Notes under the pieces: generated by a model | What the model was told of the DNA's origin: nothing | Databases searched by the model: none | The model's input: the letters and a program-made list of their open reading frames with translations, nothing else | Part shown: positions 28,857-38,057 of the stretch, in pieces | How the letters are laid out: each line of letters opens with the position of its first letter | Numbering within the stretch: position 1 is the first letter of the stretch | Made by a program: the position numbers and the translations under genes | Assembly: GCF_018408705.1 (NCBI RefSeq) | Contig: NZ_AP023420.1 | Span: 930,001-994,000 of the forward strand | Length of the DNA: 64,000 nt | Direction of reading: 5' to 3' | DNA from: Pusillibacter faecalis | GTDB taxonomy: Bacteria > Bacillota > Clostridia > Oscillospirales > Oscillospiraceae

Positions 28857-29720
28857 TCACTCGCTGAACCATCTGCCTGTTGCGCCGCAGGGCAGCGCCA
28901 GACCCGTGGCCGTGACGGGCAGCCCCAGCTCGTCCCAGGTGCACTTGCCGCCGTATTTGGAGGCCACTAACAGGTTTAGAAGATATCCCAGCACCGACGG
29001 CGCGAGGCCGGTGGTGTAGGAGTTAATCAACACGAACAGGGGCCTGTCCGACAGCACGCCGGCGCAGAGCTGAACGAAGTCATAGAGGTTGTCCTCCAGC
29101 TTCCACACCTCGCCGCCAGGACCCCGGCCGTAGCTGGGTGGGTCCATAATAATGGCGTCGTAGCGCTTTCCCCGGCGGATTTCCCGCTCCACAAACTTGG
29201 CGCAGTCGTCGATGATCCACCGGATAGGGGCCTCCTCCAGCCCCGAGAGCCGGGCATTCTCTCTAGCCCAGGCCACCATCCCCTTGGCCGCGTCCACATG
29301 GCACACGCTGGCACCCGCCTTGGCACAGGCAACGCTGGCTCCGCCGGTATAGGCGAACAGGTTTAAAACCCGAATAGGCCGGCCGGCATTTTGAATCTTC
29401 TCCATGGCAAAGTCCCAGTTCACCGCCTGCTCCGGAAAGAGGCCGGTGTGCTTGAAGTTCATGGGCTTGACCTGGAAGGTCAGTGGCCCGTAATGCACCC
29501 GCCAGCTCTCCGGCAGAGCCTTTTTCTCCCAATGCCCGCCGCCGCTCTGGGACCGCAGATACCGCCCGCCAGCCTGCCGCCAGGCAGGGTGCTTCCGGTC
29601 CGTCTCCCAAATGGCCTGAGGGTCCGGACGCACTAAGAACTGCCGGTCCCACCGCTCCAGTTTTTCGCCGCTGCCGCAGTCCAGAAGCTCATAGTCCTGC
29701 CATTGATCTGCGATCCACAT
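28857..29720 (-). CDS. class I SAM-dependent methyltransferase (RlmI/RlmK-like)
   Basis: The 287-residue protein has the methyltransferase core of the RlmI/YccW family that modifies 23S rRNA cytosine or guanine: NLFAYTGGASVACAKAG as motif I, HVDAAKG as motif II, and MDPPSYGRG as the catalytic motif IV. The N-terminal part includes KHTGLFPEQ, usual in this family. No PUA domain is present, so the exact site is uncertain. It opens the long minus-strand operon, after a good promoter. Confidence 0.85.
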   Translation of the reverse strand: MWIADQWQDYELLDCGSGEKLERWDRQFLVRPDPQAIWETDRKHPAWRQAGGRYLRSQSGGGHWEKKALPESWRVHYGPLTFQVKPMNFKHTGLFPEQAVNWDFAMEKIQNAGRPIRVLNLFAYTGGASVACAKAGASVCHVDAAKGMVAWARENARLSGLEEAPIRWIIDDCAKFVEREIRRGKRYDAIIMDPPSYGRGPGGEVWKLEDNLYDFVQLCAGVLSDRPLFVLINSYTTGLAPSVLGYLLNLLVASKYGGKCTWDELGLPVTATGLALPCGATGRWFSE

Positions 29721-29754
29721 GCCCTGTCCTCCATTTTCTATAGCAAATCATGTT

Positions 29755-29784
29755 ATTATACCGCCAGGGAGGGCCCTTCGTCAA
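29755..29784 (-). promoter_or_regulatory. promoter of the methyltransferase-ecf-truA-cvpA-clpE operon
   Basis: On the minus strand TTGACG (29779-29784) and a perfect TATAAT (29755-29760) have 18-nt spacing, about 35 nt before the first ATG. I see no other strong promoter down to clpE. Confidence 0.65.
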
Positions 29785-29962
29785 TTCCTTTTCCGGCGGA
29801 AAACGCCGGATATTCGGAGCAAACCTTCCTGTGCAATTCAGCATGCCGCGTATAGAGGCAAATGCAGGCGCGCAGAAAGTTTTTGCGCATTCTTTCCGGT
29901 TGTCCCACAGAACCCAGGAAAGGTCTCATTTTTGAAGTTTGCTATGCGTTTGCATAACAGAC

Positions 29963-29989
29963 GAGCCCCGGCGATCCCCGCCAGGGCTC
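29963..29989 (-). terminator. terminator-like hairpin after the FMN reductase
   Basis: Arms GAGCCC (29963-29968) and GGGCTC (29984-29989), with an inner GGCG/CGCC pair, lie just past the reductase stop codon on the minus strand, followed by GTCTGTTATG. Confidence 0.5.
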
Positions 29990-29992
29990 CTC

Positions 29993-30571
29993 TTATATAC
30001 GCTTCATGACTTCCCATGCAAACAACCTGGCTCTATCCTCCTTCTCTCCATCCATAAATACGGTTCCATAGCCCAGGTGCCGCTCCACATGGGCCCCCAG
30101 GTATCGCAGGCGGGAGTGGCGGCAGTAACGGCGCATCCCCTCCTCAAAGAGGTCGCAGCCCTTCTCCGCAGGGTAGCCGCAGGTCATCAGCAGCGCCATG
30201 GCCTTTCCTGCCCAGAGGGCGGGGCCCTTGGCCTCCCCATAGTATTTGTTCATCCCGTACACCAATCGGTCCAGCAGTGCCTTCATAGGCGGCGTGCAGT
30301 ACCAGGCATAGATGGGCGTAGCGAGCACCACCAGTTCGCTTCCCAGCACCAGATCAAACAGCGCCTGTCCGTCGTCCCGCTGTGGACAGCCAAAGATGGT
30401 CCAGTCCCTCTGACAGGACCTGCAGGCCACGCAGGGCCGAATCTCCCGGTCATAGAGCCACACGGTCTCCGTCTCCGTTCCCCGATGCTCCAGCTCCTCT
30501 CGAAACGGCTCCAGCAAGGCGGCAGTATTCCCCGTTTTACGAGGACTCCCCATCAGAATGCAGGCTTTCAT
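29993..30571 (-). CDS. NADPH-dependent FMN reductase-type flavoprotein
   Basis: The 192-residue protein has the flavodoxin-like fold of iron-sulfur flavoprotein/NADPH-dependent FMN reductase relatives: GSPRKTGNTAALL (8-20) binds the FMN phosphate, and ATPIYAWYCTPPMKALLDR is the flavin ring site. The segment CVACRSCQRDW...CPQRDDGQ has the Cys spacing seen in iron-sulfur flavoproteins, although the cluster is not certain here. It is a single gene with a hairpin after it. Confidence 0.85.
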   Translation of the reverse strand: MKACILMGSPRKTGNTAALLEPFREELEHRGTETETVWLYDREIRPCVACRSCQRDWTIFGCPQRDDGQALFDLVLGSELVVLATPIYAWYCTPPMKALLDRLVYGMNKYYGEAKGPALWAGKAMALLMTCGYPAEKGCDLFEEGMRRYCRHSRLRYLGAHVERHLGYGTVFMDGEKEDRARLFAWEVMKRI

Positions 30572-30654
30572 TGGCTCCCCCCCCCTCCGGCGGCTTCGGC
30601 CGCATGTTTTCGTCTTCTATTGTACCCGGTGGGGTGCAGCCCGTCAAGATTGAC

Positions 30655-30688
30655 AGGAGGCGGCGGGTTGAGCACCCTGCCGCCTCCT
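30655..30688 (-). terminator. terminator after the GH18 gene
   Basis: A 10-bp perfect stem AGGAGGCGGC (30655-30664) with 30679-30688, extended by G-C and G-U pairs, 7 nt past the stop codon on the minus strand. Confidence 0.6.
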
Positions 30689-30694
30689 AAATGC

Positions 30695-32410
30695 CTATGC
30701 TTCCAAAACCTGCTCGCACAGCCGCTGAAGGATCACCGCAGTCTGTGCCCGGGTAGCGGTGCCGCCCGGGTCCAGGCGTCCGTCCGCCAGGCCTTGAATC
30801 AGCCCTGCGTCCACAGCCCATGCCATGGCCTCCCGAGCATACACCTCCACCCTGTTGCCATCTTGATACGCAGAGAGATCTGCCCGTCCACGGCCCGCCT
30901 CGCCCTTAAAGTCCGCATACCGGAACAAAACCGCCGCCAACTGCTGCCGGGTGATTCTGGCGCCAGGGCGGAAGGTCCCGTCGTCAAAGCCTTGGACAAT
31001 CCCATGCTTCTCTGCCCAAGCTACCGCCTGCCCATAATAGGCGTCCGCCGCTACATCCGTAAAGGGAGGTTCCCCGCTCCGAGGACTTCCCTCCAAACGG
31101 TAAAGAATGGCCGTGAGCATTCCCCGGTTTGAGGAAGTGTTGGGTGAAAATGCGGACGCGCTGGTCCCCTGCATCATCTCCCGTTCATAGACGTATCGGA
31201 CCGCGTCTTCATACCAGACACCGGGTAGCACGTCCCGGAAGGGGTTGTCCCAACTGCTGTGCAATGCCTGAACCGCCGCGGAAACCAGTTCTCCGCCCGA
31301 ATCCTGAGACAACTCCCAGAAGCCCACGCCTCCCAGTCCCAGAGACCGGGCCAGAGACGCCTTGGCCGCGATGGAAGCCGCGTCATCATAGGAGAGGAAG
31401 GTTCCATTTCCGTAGAGATAAGGCACCTGTCCTTCCTCGTGTCGGAATTGCCGATAGGCCGAGCTGGCAAGATAGGTTTTTTTCAATGTTTGATAGCTGA
31501 TGGACTTGCCGGATGTATAGGTACTATACAAGCCGTTATTCCGGCTGCTGACCCCCTGATAGAGATAGCCGTAGAGAGGGGTACCCAGCACAATCTTCTC
31601 CGCTGGGACACCCCGCTCCAGATAGGCCTGTACACTACCTGCGATGCTTCCGCCGGCCTGGGATGCATGGGAAACCGGGTTCAGCGGCGCGTTGAGACCG
31701 GTGCGGCTGTTCCAGGTGCCATGAAGGTCATAGCCCATTAGGAAGATGTGGTCCACCAGCGCGGCCACCTTCACCGGTTCAATCTGACTGAGGTACCAGG
31801 CGCCTGCGGCACCCGCGATGGTCAGGGAGTACTCCCTCCTATCCTGACGCTCCTGGTGGTCCAGCCGCTCCCGCAGTTCCTGGAGCAGCAGCGTAAAGTT
31901 CTGCTTGTCCTGATTCCGATGAATTGTCCCCGGAGCGCCGCCCGATACCGGATATTCCCAGTCCAGGTCCACGCCATCTAAGCCATGCTCCACCACAAAA
32001 TCCACACAGCTGGCGGCAAATTTCTCTCGCCGGGCCTGAGTGGAAGCCACGTCGGAGAAATACTGAGAGTCCGACCAGCCTCCCACGGAAATCAGCAGCT
32101 TCAGATGAGGGTGCTGGCTGCGCAGCTTCCGCAGGGCCTTGAGATTTTTTAAATCATTGGGCTCATCCCCCAGCGCAATGCGGCCGGCAACCGGGTCAAT
32201 CTCCGCAAAGGCATAGTTGATTTGTGTCAGCTTCTCGGCTGGGAGCTGGTCCGGCGTATAGCCTTGGTAGGCCGCCCAGCCCGCGTAGTAGCCCACCACC
32301 TCGCCTCCGGTACTCCCGGAGCCCCGGGCATATGTATGCACTCCTGGTACCAGCAGAAGCAGGCACAACGCGGCCAGTCCGGAAAGTGCATGTCGAAACA
32401 TACGGTGCAA
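30695..32410 (-). CDS. secreted SLH-anchored GH18 glycosidase (chitinase-like)
   Basis: The 571-residue protein has a signal peptide (about 1-28), a glycoside hydrolase 18 domain (about 35-385) and three SLH repeats (about 395-571) that bind secondary cell-wall polymer. The catalytic motif DGVDLDWE ends in Glu152, the proton donor, with the earlier strand LLISVGGW and the later MGYDLHG typical of GH18. It should hydrolyse beta-1,4-linked GlcNAc polymers such as chitin, or act on peptidoglycan or glycoproteins. SLH repeat starts are readable as FRDVLPGVWYEDAVRYV, FTDVAADAYYGQAVAWA and YAREAMAWAVDAGL. The frame opens at ATG 32434 without a ribosome site; TTG 32410 has AAAGGA 10 nt upstream. Confidence 0.87.
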   Translation of the reverse strand: MHRMFRHALSGLAALCLLLLVPGVHTYARGSGSTGGEVVGYYAGWAAYQGYTPDQLPAEKLTQINYAFAEIDPVAGRIALGDEPNDLKNLKALRKLRSQHPHLKLLISVGGWSDSQYFSDVASTQARREKFAASCVDFVVEHGLDGVDLDWEYPVSGGAPGTIHRNQDKQNFTLLLQELRERLDHQERQDRREYSLTIAGAAGAWYLSQIEPVKVAALVDHIFLMGYDLHGTWNSRTGLNAPLNPVSHASQAGGSIAGSVQAYLERGVPAEKIVLGTPLYGYLYQGVSSRNNGLYSTYTSGKSISYQTLKKTYLASSAYRQFRHEEGQVPYLYGNGTFLSYDDAASIAAKASLARSLGLGGVGFWELSQDSGGELVSAAVQALHSSWDNPFRDVLPGVWYEDAVRYVYEREMMQGTSASAFSPNTSSNRGMLTAILYRLEGSPRSGEPPFTDVAADAYYGQAVAWAEKHGIVQGFDDGTFRPGARITRQQLAAVLFRYADFKGEAGRGRADLSAYQDGNRVEVYAREAMAWAVDAGLIQGLADGRLDPGGTATRAQTAVILQRLCEQVLEA

Positions 32411-32809
32411 TGGAAAAACATCCTTTCTGGTCATCCATGGTCGCAGGGCTGTCCCTGCGCCGACTGGCTCTATTTTACCGGAAAACTGGTTTCCTTCTCA
32501 AGCCACAAATGCTGGAAGCATCGCCACTCCATGACAACAGAGTGTCTCGCGGCCGCACGGTGCTAAGAGCTTCCGTCTAATTTCTCCCCTGCCGGCTGGC
32601 AAAAAGGCATTTTTACAGTTTTTTCTAAAAGTTCCATTTGATCGGACGAAACTTCTGCCAGGTGCTCTCCAGCACCCAGGGCGCTCTTCCTGGCATCCCG
32701 TGCCTCCCTCTGTTTTCCGTACTCTAACCGGCAGCGCTTGAAGAAGCGGGGGCAGGCCCTTAAGGGCCTGCCCCGCTGTTATAAATGTTGAAAAATTTGA
32801 GCCACCTCA
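32411..32809. other. intergenic region with a terminator
   Basis: The only structure I see is an 11-bp GC hairpin, GGGGCAGGCCC (32749-32759) with 32764-32774 and loop TTAA, a likely terminator of the dehydratase gene on the minus strand. The rest holds no gene or clear promoter. Confidence 0.6.
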
Positions 32810-34147
32810 TCAAACGGGAAGTGCTTGCGCCGTCCGTTCCCGACGAGCGCCGCCCCGGGCGGGAGCAGCCTCCGGCTGCTGCGGCGCGGCCCGCTCCTCC
32901 AGCCGTTCCCGCGCCACCGCCAGCATCAGCTTAATCCGGTTCTCCTGGTTGACCCGGGTAGCGCCGGGATCGTAGTCAATGGGCGTGATGTTGGCCTGGG
33001 GATAGAGTTCCCGGATACGGTTAATCATGCCCTTTCCGCAGATATGATTGGGCAGACATCCGAAAGGCTGTGCGCAGACAATATTCTCATAGCCAGCCCG
33101 GACCAACTCCACCATCTCGGCAGTCAGCAGCCATCCCTCTCCCATTTTGTTGCCCCGGCCGATGATGCCGTCGGCCAGCTTCGTCAGCTCCCTGAAGGGG
33201 AGCGGGGCGTGGAAACCATTTTCCTTCAGGGCGCGGATCATCGCGCTCTCCATCTGCTCAATGTACTTGAGCCCCACACCAGAGCCCATTTTTTCAAGAA
33301 CCGTCCCGCCATACAGCCGTGCCGTCTCAGACAGGTTGTAGGTGCTGTACTGAATCATCCCCATAAGACCTGGAATATTGACCTCACACCCCTGGGAGGC
33401 CAAAAATTTCTCCAGGTCGTTGTTGCCCAAAGGCGAGTGCTTGACGTAAATTTCACCCACAACCCCCACCTTGACTTTGGGGGTCCGGTGAACCGGGATG
33501 GCCGCAAAATCGGCCGCCATCTCCCGCATGGCGGTACGAATCTCGCCGCCGGAGCAACCGCGATTATCTCCAATCCAGCCGCAGATGGTGTCCAGCCACT
33601 TTTCCTGTCTAGCCTCAGCCGTGCCCTGTGCCATTTCATAGGGCTCTGTCTGAGCACGCAGGGCCACCAGCAGGTCGCCGTAATAGACCGCAGCCAGCAT
33701 CCTGCGCACCAGCGGCAGCGTAATGGGGAATCCGGAATCCTTCTCCAGACCCGAAAAATTCAAACTCACCACCGGCACCTGGGGATAGCCGGCCTTGACC
33801 AGAGCCTTGCGCAGCAGGTGGATATAGTTGGAGGCCCGACACCCACCGCCAGTCTGAGTAATAATCAGGGCAGTGTGGTCCAGATCATATTTCCCGGAGC
33901 CCAGCGCATCCAAAAACTGTCCGATCACCAACAGCGCCGGATAGCAGGTATCGTTGTGAACGTATTTGAGCCCCAGCTCGCACACCTGGCTGCCGCAGTT
34001 CTCCAGCAGTTCACACCGGTAACCGGCTTGCCTCATCACCGCGGCCAGAATGCGGAACTGGACCGGGGCCATGTTGGGAATCAAAATGGTGTGAGTCTTT
34101 TTCATCTCCGGGGTAAATTTGGGATAATTGGTATAGTCTGTGTTCAT
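32810..34147 (-). CDS. 2-hydroxyacyl-CoA dehydratase-like protein (HgdB/C-like half)
   Basis: The 445-residue protein corresponds to the C-terminal part of the large (about 1,400-residue) acyl-CoA dehydratase/activase proteins of anaerobes. Conserved Cys lie in ENCGSQVCELGLKYVHNDTCYP and TQTGGGCRASNY, the expected iron-sulfur ligands, and later CAQPFGCLPNHICGKG. Substrate is unknown. The C terminus is an Ala/Arg/Pro-rich tail. It has its own strong AAGGAGG, 8 nt before the ATG, inside the last codons of the upstream gene, and is in the same reading frame with only TGA-GAT between. This looks like a stable two-gene form of a protein that is usually fused. Confidence 0.85.
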   Translation of the reverse strand: MNTDYTNYPKFTPEMKKTHTILIPNMAPVQFRILAAVMRQAGYRCELLENCGSQVCELGLKYVHNDTCYPALLVIGQFLDALGSGKYDLDHTALIITQTGGGCRASNYIHLLRKALVKAGYPQVPVVSLNFSGLEKDSGFPITLPLVRRMLAAVYYGDLLVALRAQTEPYEMAQGTAEARQEKWLDTICGWIGDNRGCSGGEIRTAMREMAADFAAIPVHRTPKVKVGVVGEIYVKHSPLGNNDLEKFLASQGCEVNIPGLMGMIQYSTYNLSETARLYGGTVLEKMGSGVGLKYIEQMESAMIRALKENGFHAPLPFRELTKLADGIIGRGNKMGEGWLLTAEMVELVRAGYENIVCAQPFGCLPNHICGKGMINRIRELYPQANITPIDYDPGATRVNQENRIKLMLAVARERLEERAAPQQPEAAPARGGARRERTAQALPV

Positions 34148-34150
34148 ATC

Positions 34151-37066
34151 TCAAGCCTCCTTCTGTTCGTCCAACGCTGCGAACAGGCTCCGCAGGCGAA
34201 TCCGCACCGCACCCAGATTGGTGATCTCGTCAATTTTCAGTTGGGTGTACAGCTTGCCTCCGGCGTGCAGAATCTCTCTGGTCTCATCTGTCGTGATGGC
34301 ATCCAGCCCGCAGCCAAAGGATACCAGCTGCACCAGGTCGCAGTCCCGGTGGGTACAGCAGTATTTGGCCGCCGCATACAGCCGGGAGTGATAGGTCCAC
34401 TGGTTCAGCACAGTGGTTGGAAATCTCTCTACCTGGTCCGAGACCGAGTCCTCCGTCACAACCGCCGCGCCGAACTGCGTGATCAGGGTGTCGATGCCGT
34501 GGTTAATTTCCGGGTCCACGTGGTAGGGCCGGCCCGCCAGCACAATGATCCGGCGTCCCTCAGCCCTGGCTCGCTCCATCATGCGTCCTCCCTCTTTCCG
34601 AAGCAGAGCCATGTGATTTGCATATTCGGCATAGGCCGCGTCTGCGGCTTCCCGGACTTCCTGCTTGGTGAGATCCGGGAAGGTCTTCCGGAGAATCTCA
34701 AAGATCTTTCTGCTAAAATCCTTGGGGCGGTGAATCCCCACATAATCATAGATGAACTTGGTTCCACCCTCCTGAACCTCCGGGCAGTTGCCGGCGATCA
34801 CCTCCGGATAATAGGCCACCACCGGACAGTTATAGTGGTTATCCCCCAGCCCTTCATCTACATTATACGTCATACAGGGATAGAAGATGGCGTCCACCCC
34901 TAGCTTGGAGAGGAACTGGATATGCCCGTGGGCCAGCTTCGCAGGGAAGCAGACCGTATCGCTTGGAATGGTGCCCTGTCCCTGCACATACAGGTTTCGG
35001 CTGCTGAAGGGACTGTGGTACACAGTAAAGCCCAGCTTTGTAAAAAACGTGTGCCAGAAGGGAAGCAGCTCCCAAAAGTTCAGGCACAGGGGCAGCCCGA
35101 TCTTGCCTCGCCGGCCGGGGACAGGCTTGTAGCCCAAAATCAGCTTCCGCTTGTATGCATATAGGTTCCACGCTCCGTCATCCGCCTTGCCGGTGATGGG
35201 ACGGTCACAGCGGTTACCGCTGATGAATGTAGCTCCGTCGGCAAAGGTATTGACCGTCAGCTGACAGTTGTTGCCGCATAGCCCGCACTGCCGGCTTTCC
35301 GTCTCCTGTCGAAATCCGGCCAGGGCCTCCCGGTCCAGCACGGTGCTGACCTGGTCCGCCCGGGCTCTGCCCTTTCCGTACAGCGCCGCGCCATAGGCGC
35401 CCATCAGACCCGCGATATCGGGGCGGACCACCTCCACGCCCATCTCCTTTTCAAAGGCTCTCAGCACCGCCTCGTTATAAAAGGTGCCGCCCTGCACCAC
35501 GATGTTCCGGCCCAGCTCCTCAGGCGAGGCGGCGCGGATCACCTTGTAGATGGCGTTTTTCACCACGGAAATGGATAGACCCGCAGAGATATTTTCAATC
35601 GTGGCGCCATCCTTTTGAGCCTGTTTCACGCTGGAGTTCATAAAAACTGTACAGCGGCTGCCCAGATCCACCGGGCGCTTGGCAAAAAGCCCCAGCTGGG
35701 CAAAATCCTTGATATCCCTGCCCAAAGCCTGGGCAAAGGTCTGCAGGAAGCTTCCGCAGCCAGAGGAGCATGCCTCGTTCAGGAAGATGTCGCTGATGGC
35801 GCCGTGGTCAATCTTGAAACACTTCATGTCCTGGCCGCCGATGTCGATGATAAAGTCCACGTTGGGCAGGAAATGCCGGGCCGCAGTAAAGTGGGCCACG
35901 GTCTCCACCACGCCGTAATCCGTGTGGAAAGCGTTTTGGGTCAAATCCTCACCATAGCCAGTGGTAGTCACAGAGGCAACATGCAGGGCGGGATGCTCCT
36001 CGTAAAGCTTTTGAAGCACTTCCCGGATCAAGGGGACGGGGTTTCCCAGGTTGGGCCGGTAGTCTGTAAACAGCAGCCGCGCCTCTTGGTCAATCACCGC
36101 CAGCTTTACCGTGGTGGAGCCGGAGTCAATACCGATATGTACCGGCGCGCTGTAGTCCGCTCCAAAGGGGACCCGCGGCACAGCGGCCTTTGCGTGGCGG
36201 GCATGGAAGGCCTCATATTCCTCCCGGTTTGCAAACAGCGGCGGATGACTCCGATAGGTCTCCGAGGCGCCATGAAGCCGCAGCCGGTCTGCTACAGCCG
36301 TAAGATCAAACTCCTGATCGGCATAATAGGCCGCGCCCAGCGCCACAAACAAAAGACTGTTCTCCGGACAAATTCCCCGGACTCCCAGCGTGTGGTCAAA
36401 GCTCTCCCGCAAGCAGCGGGAGAAGGTCAGCGGCCCGCCCAGATACAGCACCTGCCCGCAGATAGGCCGGCCCTGGGCCAACCCTGCGATGGTCTGATTC
36501 ACCACCGCCTGATAAATGCTGGCGGCAATGTCTGGTGCCTTAGCACCCTGGTTGATGAGGGGTTGAATATCGCTCTTGGCAAAGACGCCGCATCGGGAAG
36601 CAATGGTATAGGTCTTTTCGGCTTTTTGTGCAGCGATGTCCATCTCATCGGCCCCCATTTTTAAAAGGGTCGCCATCTGATCAATAAAAGCGCCGGTACC
36701 ACCGGCGCAGGAACCATTCATGCGGACCTCGACGCCATTGGTCAGGAACAGGATTTTCGCATCCTCCCCGCCCAGCTCAATGATGCAGTCCGTGCCGGGT
36801 GCCAGCCGCCCCGCTGCCACGCGGGTGGCGTAGACTTCCTGCACAAAGGGAATCTGCACACTCTCCGCCATGCCCATGCCGGCAGAGCCAGAGATGGCCA
36901 GTTGAGCCTGAGGCGTGTACTGCGCCGCCACCCGGCGCAGAAGCTCCTCGGACTTTTCCAAAATATGACTGAGGTGCCGCTCATATGTACTGTATATGAT
37001 ATGGTCCGTATCATCCAGCACCACGCACTTAATCGTGGTGGAACCTACGTCCAAGCCAACTTTCAC
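34151..37066 (-). CDS. acyl-CoA dehydratase activase, double BadF/HgdC ATPase domain
   Basis: The 971-residue protein has two ASKHA ATPase domains of BcrA/BadF/HgdC type, at about 1-260 (GLDVGSTTIK, SCAGGTGAFIDQM, SRCGVFAKSDI) and 305-570 (GIDSGSTTVKLAV, EACSSGCGSFLQTF, SRCTVFMNSSVKQ), then a Cys-rich linker (CGLCGNNCQLT) and a DUF2229-type region to the C terminus. Such ATPases use a 4Fe-4S cluster to push a low-potential electron into 2-hydroxyacyl-CoA dehydratases; the large fused clostridial forms have no assigned substrate. It starts with GTG, AAGGAGG 11 nt upstream. Together with the next gene it makes 1,416 residues. Confidence 0.9.
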   Translation of the reverse strand: MKVGLDVGSTTIKCVVLDDTDHIIYSTYERHLSHILEKSEELLRRVAAQYTPQAQLAISGSAGMGMAESVQIPFVQEVYATRVAAGRLAPGTDCIIELGGEDAKILFLTNGVEVRMNGSCAGGTGAFIDQMATLLKMGADEMDIAAQKAEKTYTIASRCGVFAKSDIQPLINQGAKAPDIAASIYQAVVNQTIAGLAQGRPICGQVLYLGGPLTFSRCLRESFDHTLGVRGICPENSLLFVALGAAYYADQEFDLTAVADRLRLHGASETYRSHPPLFANREEYEAFHARHAKAAVPRVPFGADYSAPVHIGIDSGSTTVKLAVIDQEARLLFTDYRPNLGNPVPLIREVLQKLYEEHPALHVASVTTTGYGEDLTQNAFHTDYGVVETVAHFTAARHFLPNVDFIIDIGGQDMKCFKIDHGAISDIFLNEACSSGCGSFLQTFAQALGRDIKDFAQLGLFAKRPVDLGSRCTVFMNSSVKQAQKDGATIENISAGLSISVVKNAIYKVIRAASPEELGRNIVVQGGTFYNEAVLRAFEKEMGVEVVRPDIAGLMGAYGAALYGKGRARADQVSTVLDREALAGFRQETESRQCGLCGNNCQLTVNTFADGATFISGNRCDRPITGKADDGAWNLYAYKRKLILGYKPVPGRRGKIGLPLCLNFWELLPFWHTFFTKLGFTVYHSPFSSRNLYVQGQGTIPSDTVCFPAKLAHGHIQFLSKLGVDAIFYPCMTYNVDEGLGDNHYNCPVVAYYPEVIAGNCPEVQEGGTKFIYDYVGIHRPKDFSRKIFEILRKTFPDLTKQEVREAADAAYAEYANHMALLRKEGGRMMERARAEGRRIIVLAGRPYHVDPEINHGIDTLITQFGAAVVTEDSVSDQVERFPTTVLNQWTYHSRLYAAAKYCCTHRDCDLVQLVSFGCGLDAITTDETREILHAGGKLYTQLKIDEITNLGAVRIRLRSLFAALDEQKEA

Positions 37067-37153
37067 AGGGTTTCTTGCCTCCTTCGGGTAAACCGCCGTC
37101 CCGCTGGGCCCAGCGCTGGCAACGGCCTGACATCTTCATGTCATGTTAAGGTT

Positions 37154-37182
37154 ATTTTACTCTCTTTCGATATAATGATCAA
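37154..37182 (-). promoter_or_regulatory. promoter of the dehydratase activase operon
   Basis: On the minus strand TTGATC (37177-37182) and TAAAAT (37154-37159) have 17-nt spacing, about 88 nt before the GTG start. Confidence 0.55.
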
Positions 37183-37239
37183 TCGGCAATCATCGGTATT
37201 TTTGTAAAAAAACCGTTAAGAAAATCGTTTTTTCTTCTC

Positions 37240-37268
37240 TTGGTTTCCCCAAAAATATATGTTATAGT
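37240..37268 (+). promoter_or_regulatory. promoter of queH
   Basis: TTGGTT (37240-37245) and TATAGT (37263-37268) have 17-nt spacing, about 32 nt before the ATG. It is divergent from the activase promoter. Confidence 0.55.
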
Positions 37269-37300
37269 AGTCTCAAACAGAAATAAAGTGAGGCAGATTC

Positions 37301-37867
37301 ATGAACACCGTACTCATGCACACGTGCTGTGCGCCGTGCTCTTTATCCTGTATTGACCCCTTGCGTGCAGAGGGGTTGGAGCCCGTTGCGTTCTGGTATA
37401 ACCCCAATATTCATCCCTGGAAGGAATACCAGGCCCGGCGGGACTGCCTTTTGGAATACGCCCCCACCATCGGCATGGAGGTGCGGGTACGGGAGGACTA
37501 CGGCCTGCGGGATTTTGTCCGCCATGTGGCAGCCGATATAGACCGGCGCTGCGTATACTGCTACGAACACCGGCTGAAGGGCACGGCCCAGTATGCGGCA
37601 GAGCACGGCTTTGCCGCCTTTACCACCACCCTGCTGGCCAGTTTATATCAGGACCACGATGGAATCGCCCGCGCTGCGGAGCGGTATGCCAGAGAATACG
37701 GCGTCGCCTTCCTCTATCGGGACTTCCGGCCCAATTTCCGCGCCGGAAATCAGCTGGCCCGGGAAAAGGGGTTTTATATGCAGAAGTACTGCGGCTGCGT
37801 TTTCTCAGAGCAGGACCGCTACCAAAAGCAGATTGACCGGGATCGCGCCCGGTTTCAGGCGGGGTGA
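37301..37867 (+). CDS. queH: epoxyqueuosine reductase QueH
   Basis: The 188-residue protein is the non-QueG enzyme that reduces epoxyqueuosine to queuosine in tRNA, the last step of the modification. The conserved Cys are C9, C10 and C13 in HTCCAPCS, C84 and C87 in RRCVYCYEHR, and the late YCGC near 164, which bind an iron-sulfur cluster. The YNPNIHPW motif is typical (DUF208). It is monocistronic, with a hairpin downstream. Other queuosine genes are not in the window. Confidence 0.93.
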   Translation: MNTVLMHTCCAPCSLSCIDPLRAEGLEPVAFWYNPNIHPWKEYQARRDCLLEYAPTIGMEVRVREDYGLRDFVRHVAADIDRRCVYCYEHRLKGTAQYAAEHGFAAFTTTLLASLYQDHDGIARAAERYAREYGVAFLYRDFRPNFRAGNQLAREKGFYMQKYCGCVFSEQDRYQKQIDRDRARFQAG

Positions 37868-37999
37868 TCCCCCGCAACCGGGCGGACGTCAAAATGTCTT
37901 TTTGTTCCCCGGTACAGGTCTGTGAGGGCTCAGGAACATGGTCAGAACCGCCCCACAGCGGACATCGGAGGCTCCGCGAAAGGTGCGCAAAAAGTCCGA

Positions 38000-38057
38000 C
38001 AGCTTGTCGAAAAATTTTTTTCGACAAGCTGCGAAGAGACGCCTTGGCGTCTCTTTT
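38000..38057. terminator. tandem hairpins between queH and the phosphopantetheinyl transferase
   Basis: The first inverted repeat is CAGCTTGTCGA (38000-38010) with 38021-38031 around an A/T-rich centre that can also pair. The second is GAGACGCC (38036-38043) with 38046-38053, followed by TTTT. The second is a bidirectional terminator for the convergent genes; the first resembles a dispersed intergenic repeat. Confidence 0.7.

Noticed and set aside
32825..34903. 692-codon plus-strand open frame
   Set aside because: It is antisense to the dehydratase and activase genes, which have intact Cys and ATPase motifs; its translation has no recognisable fold.
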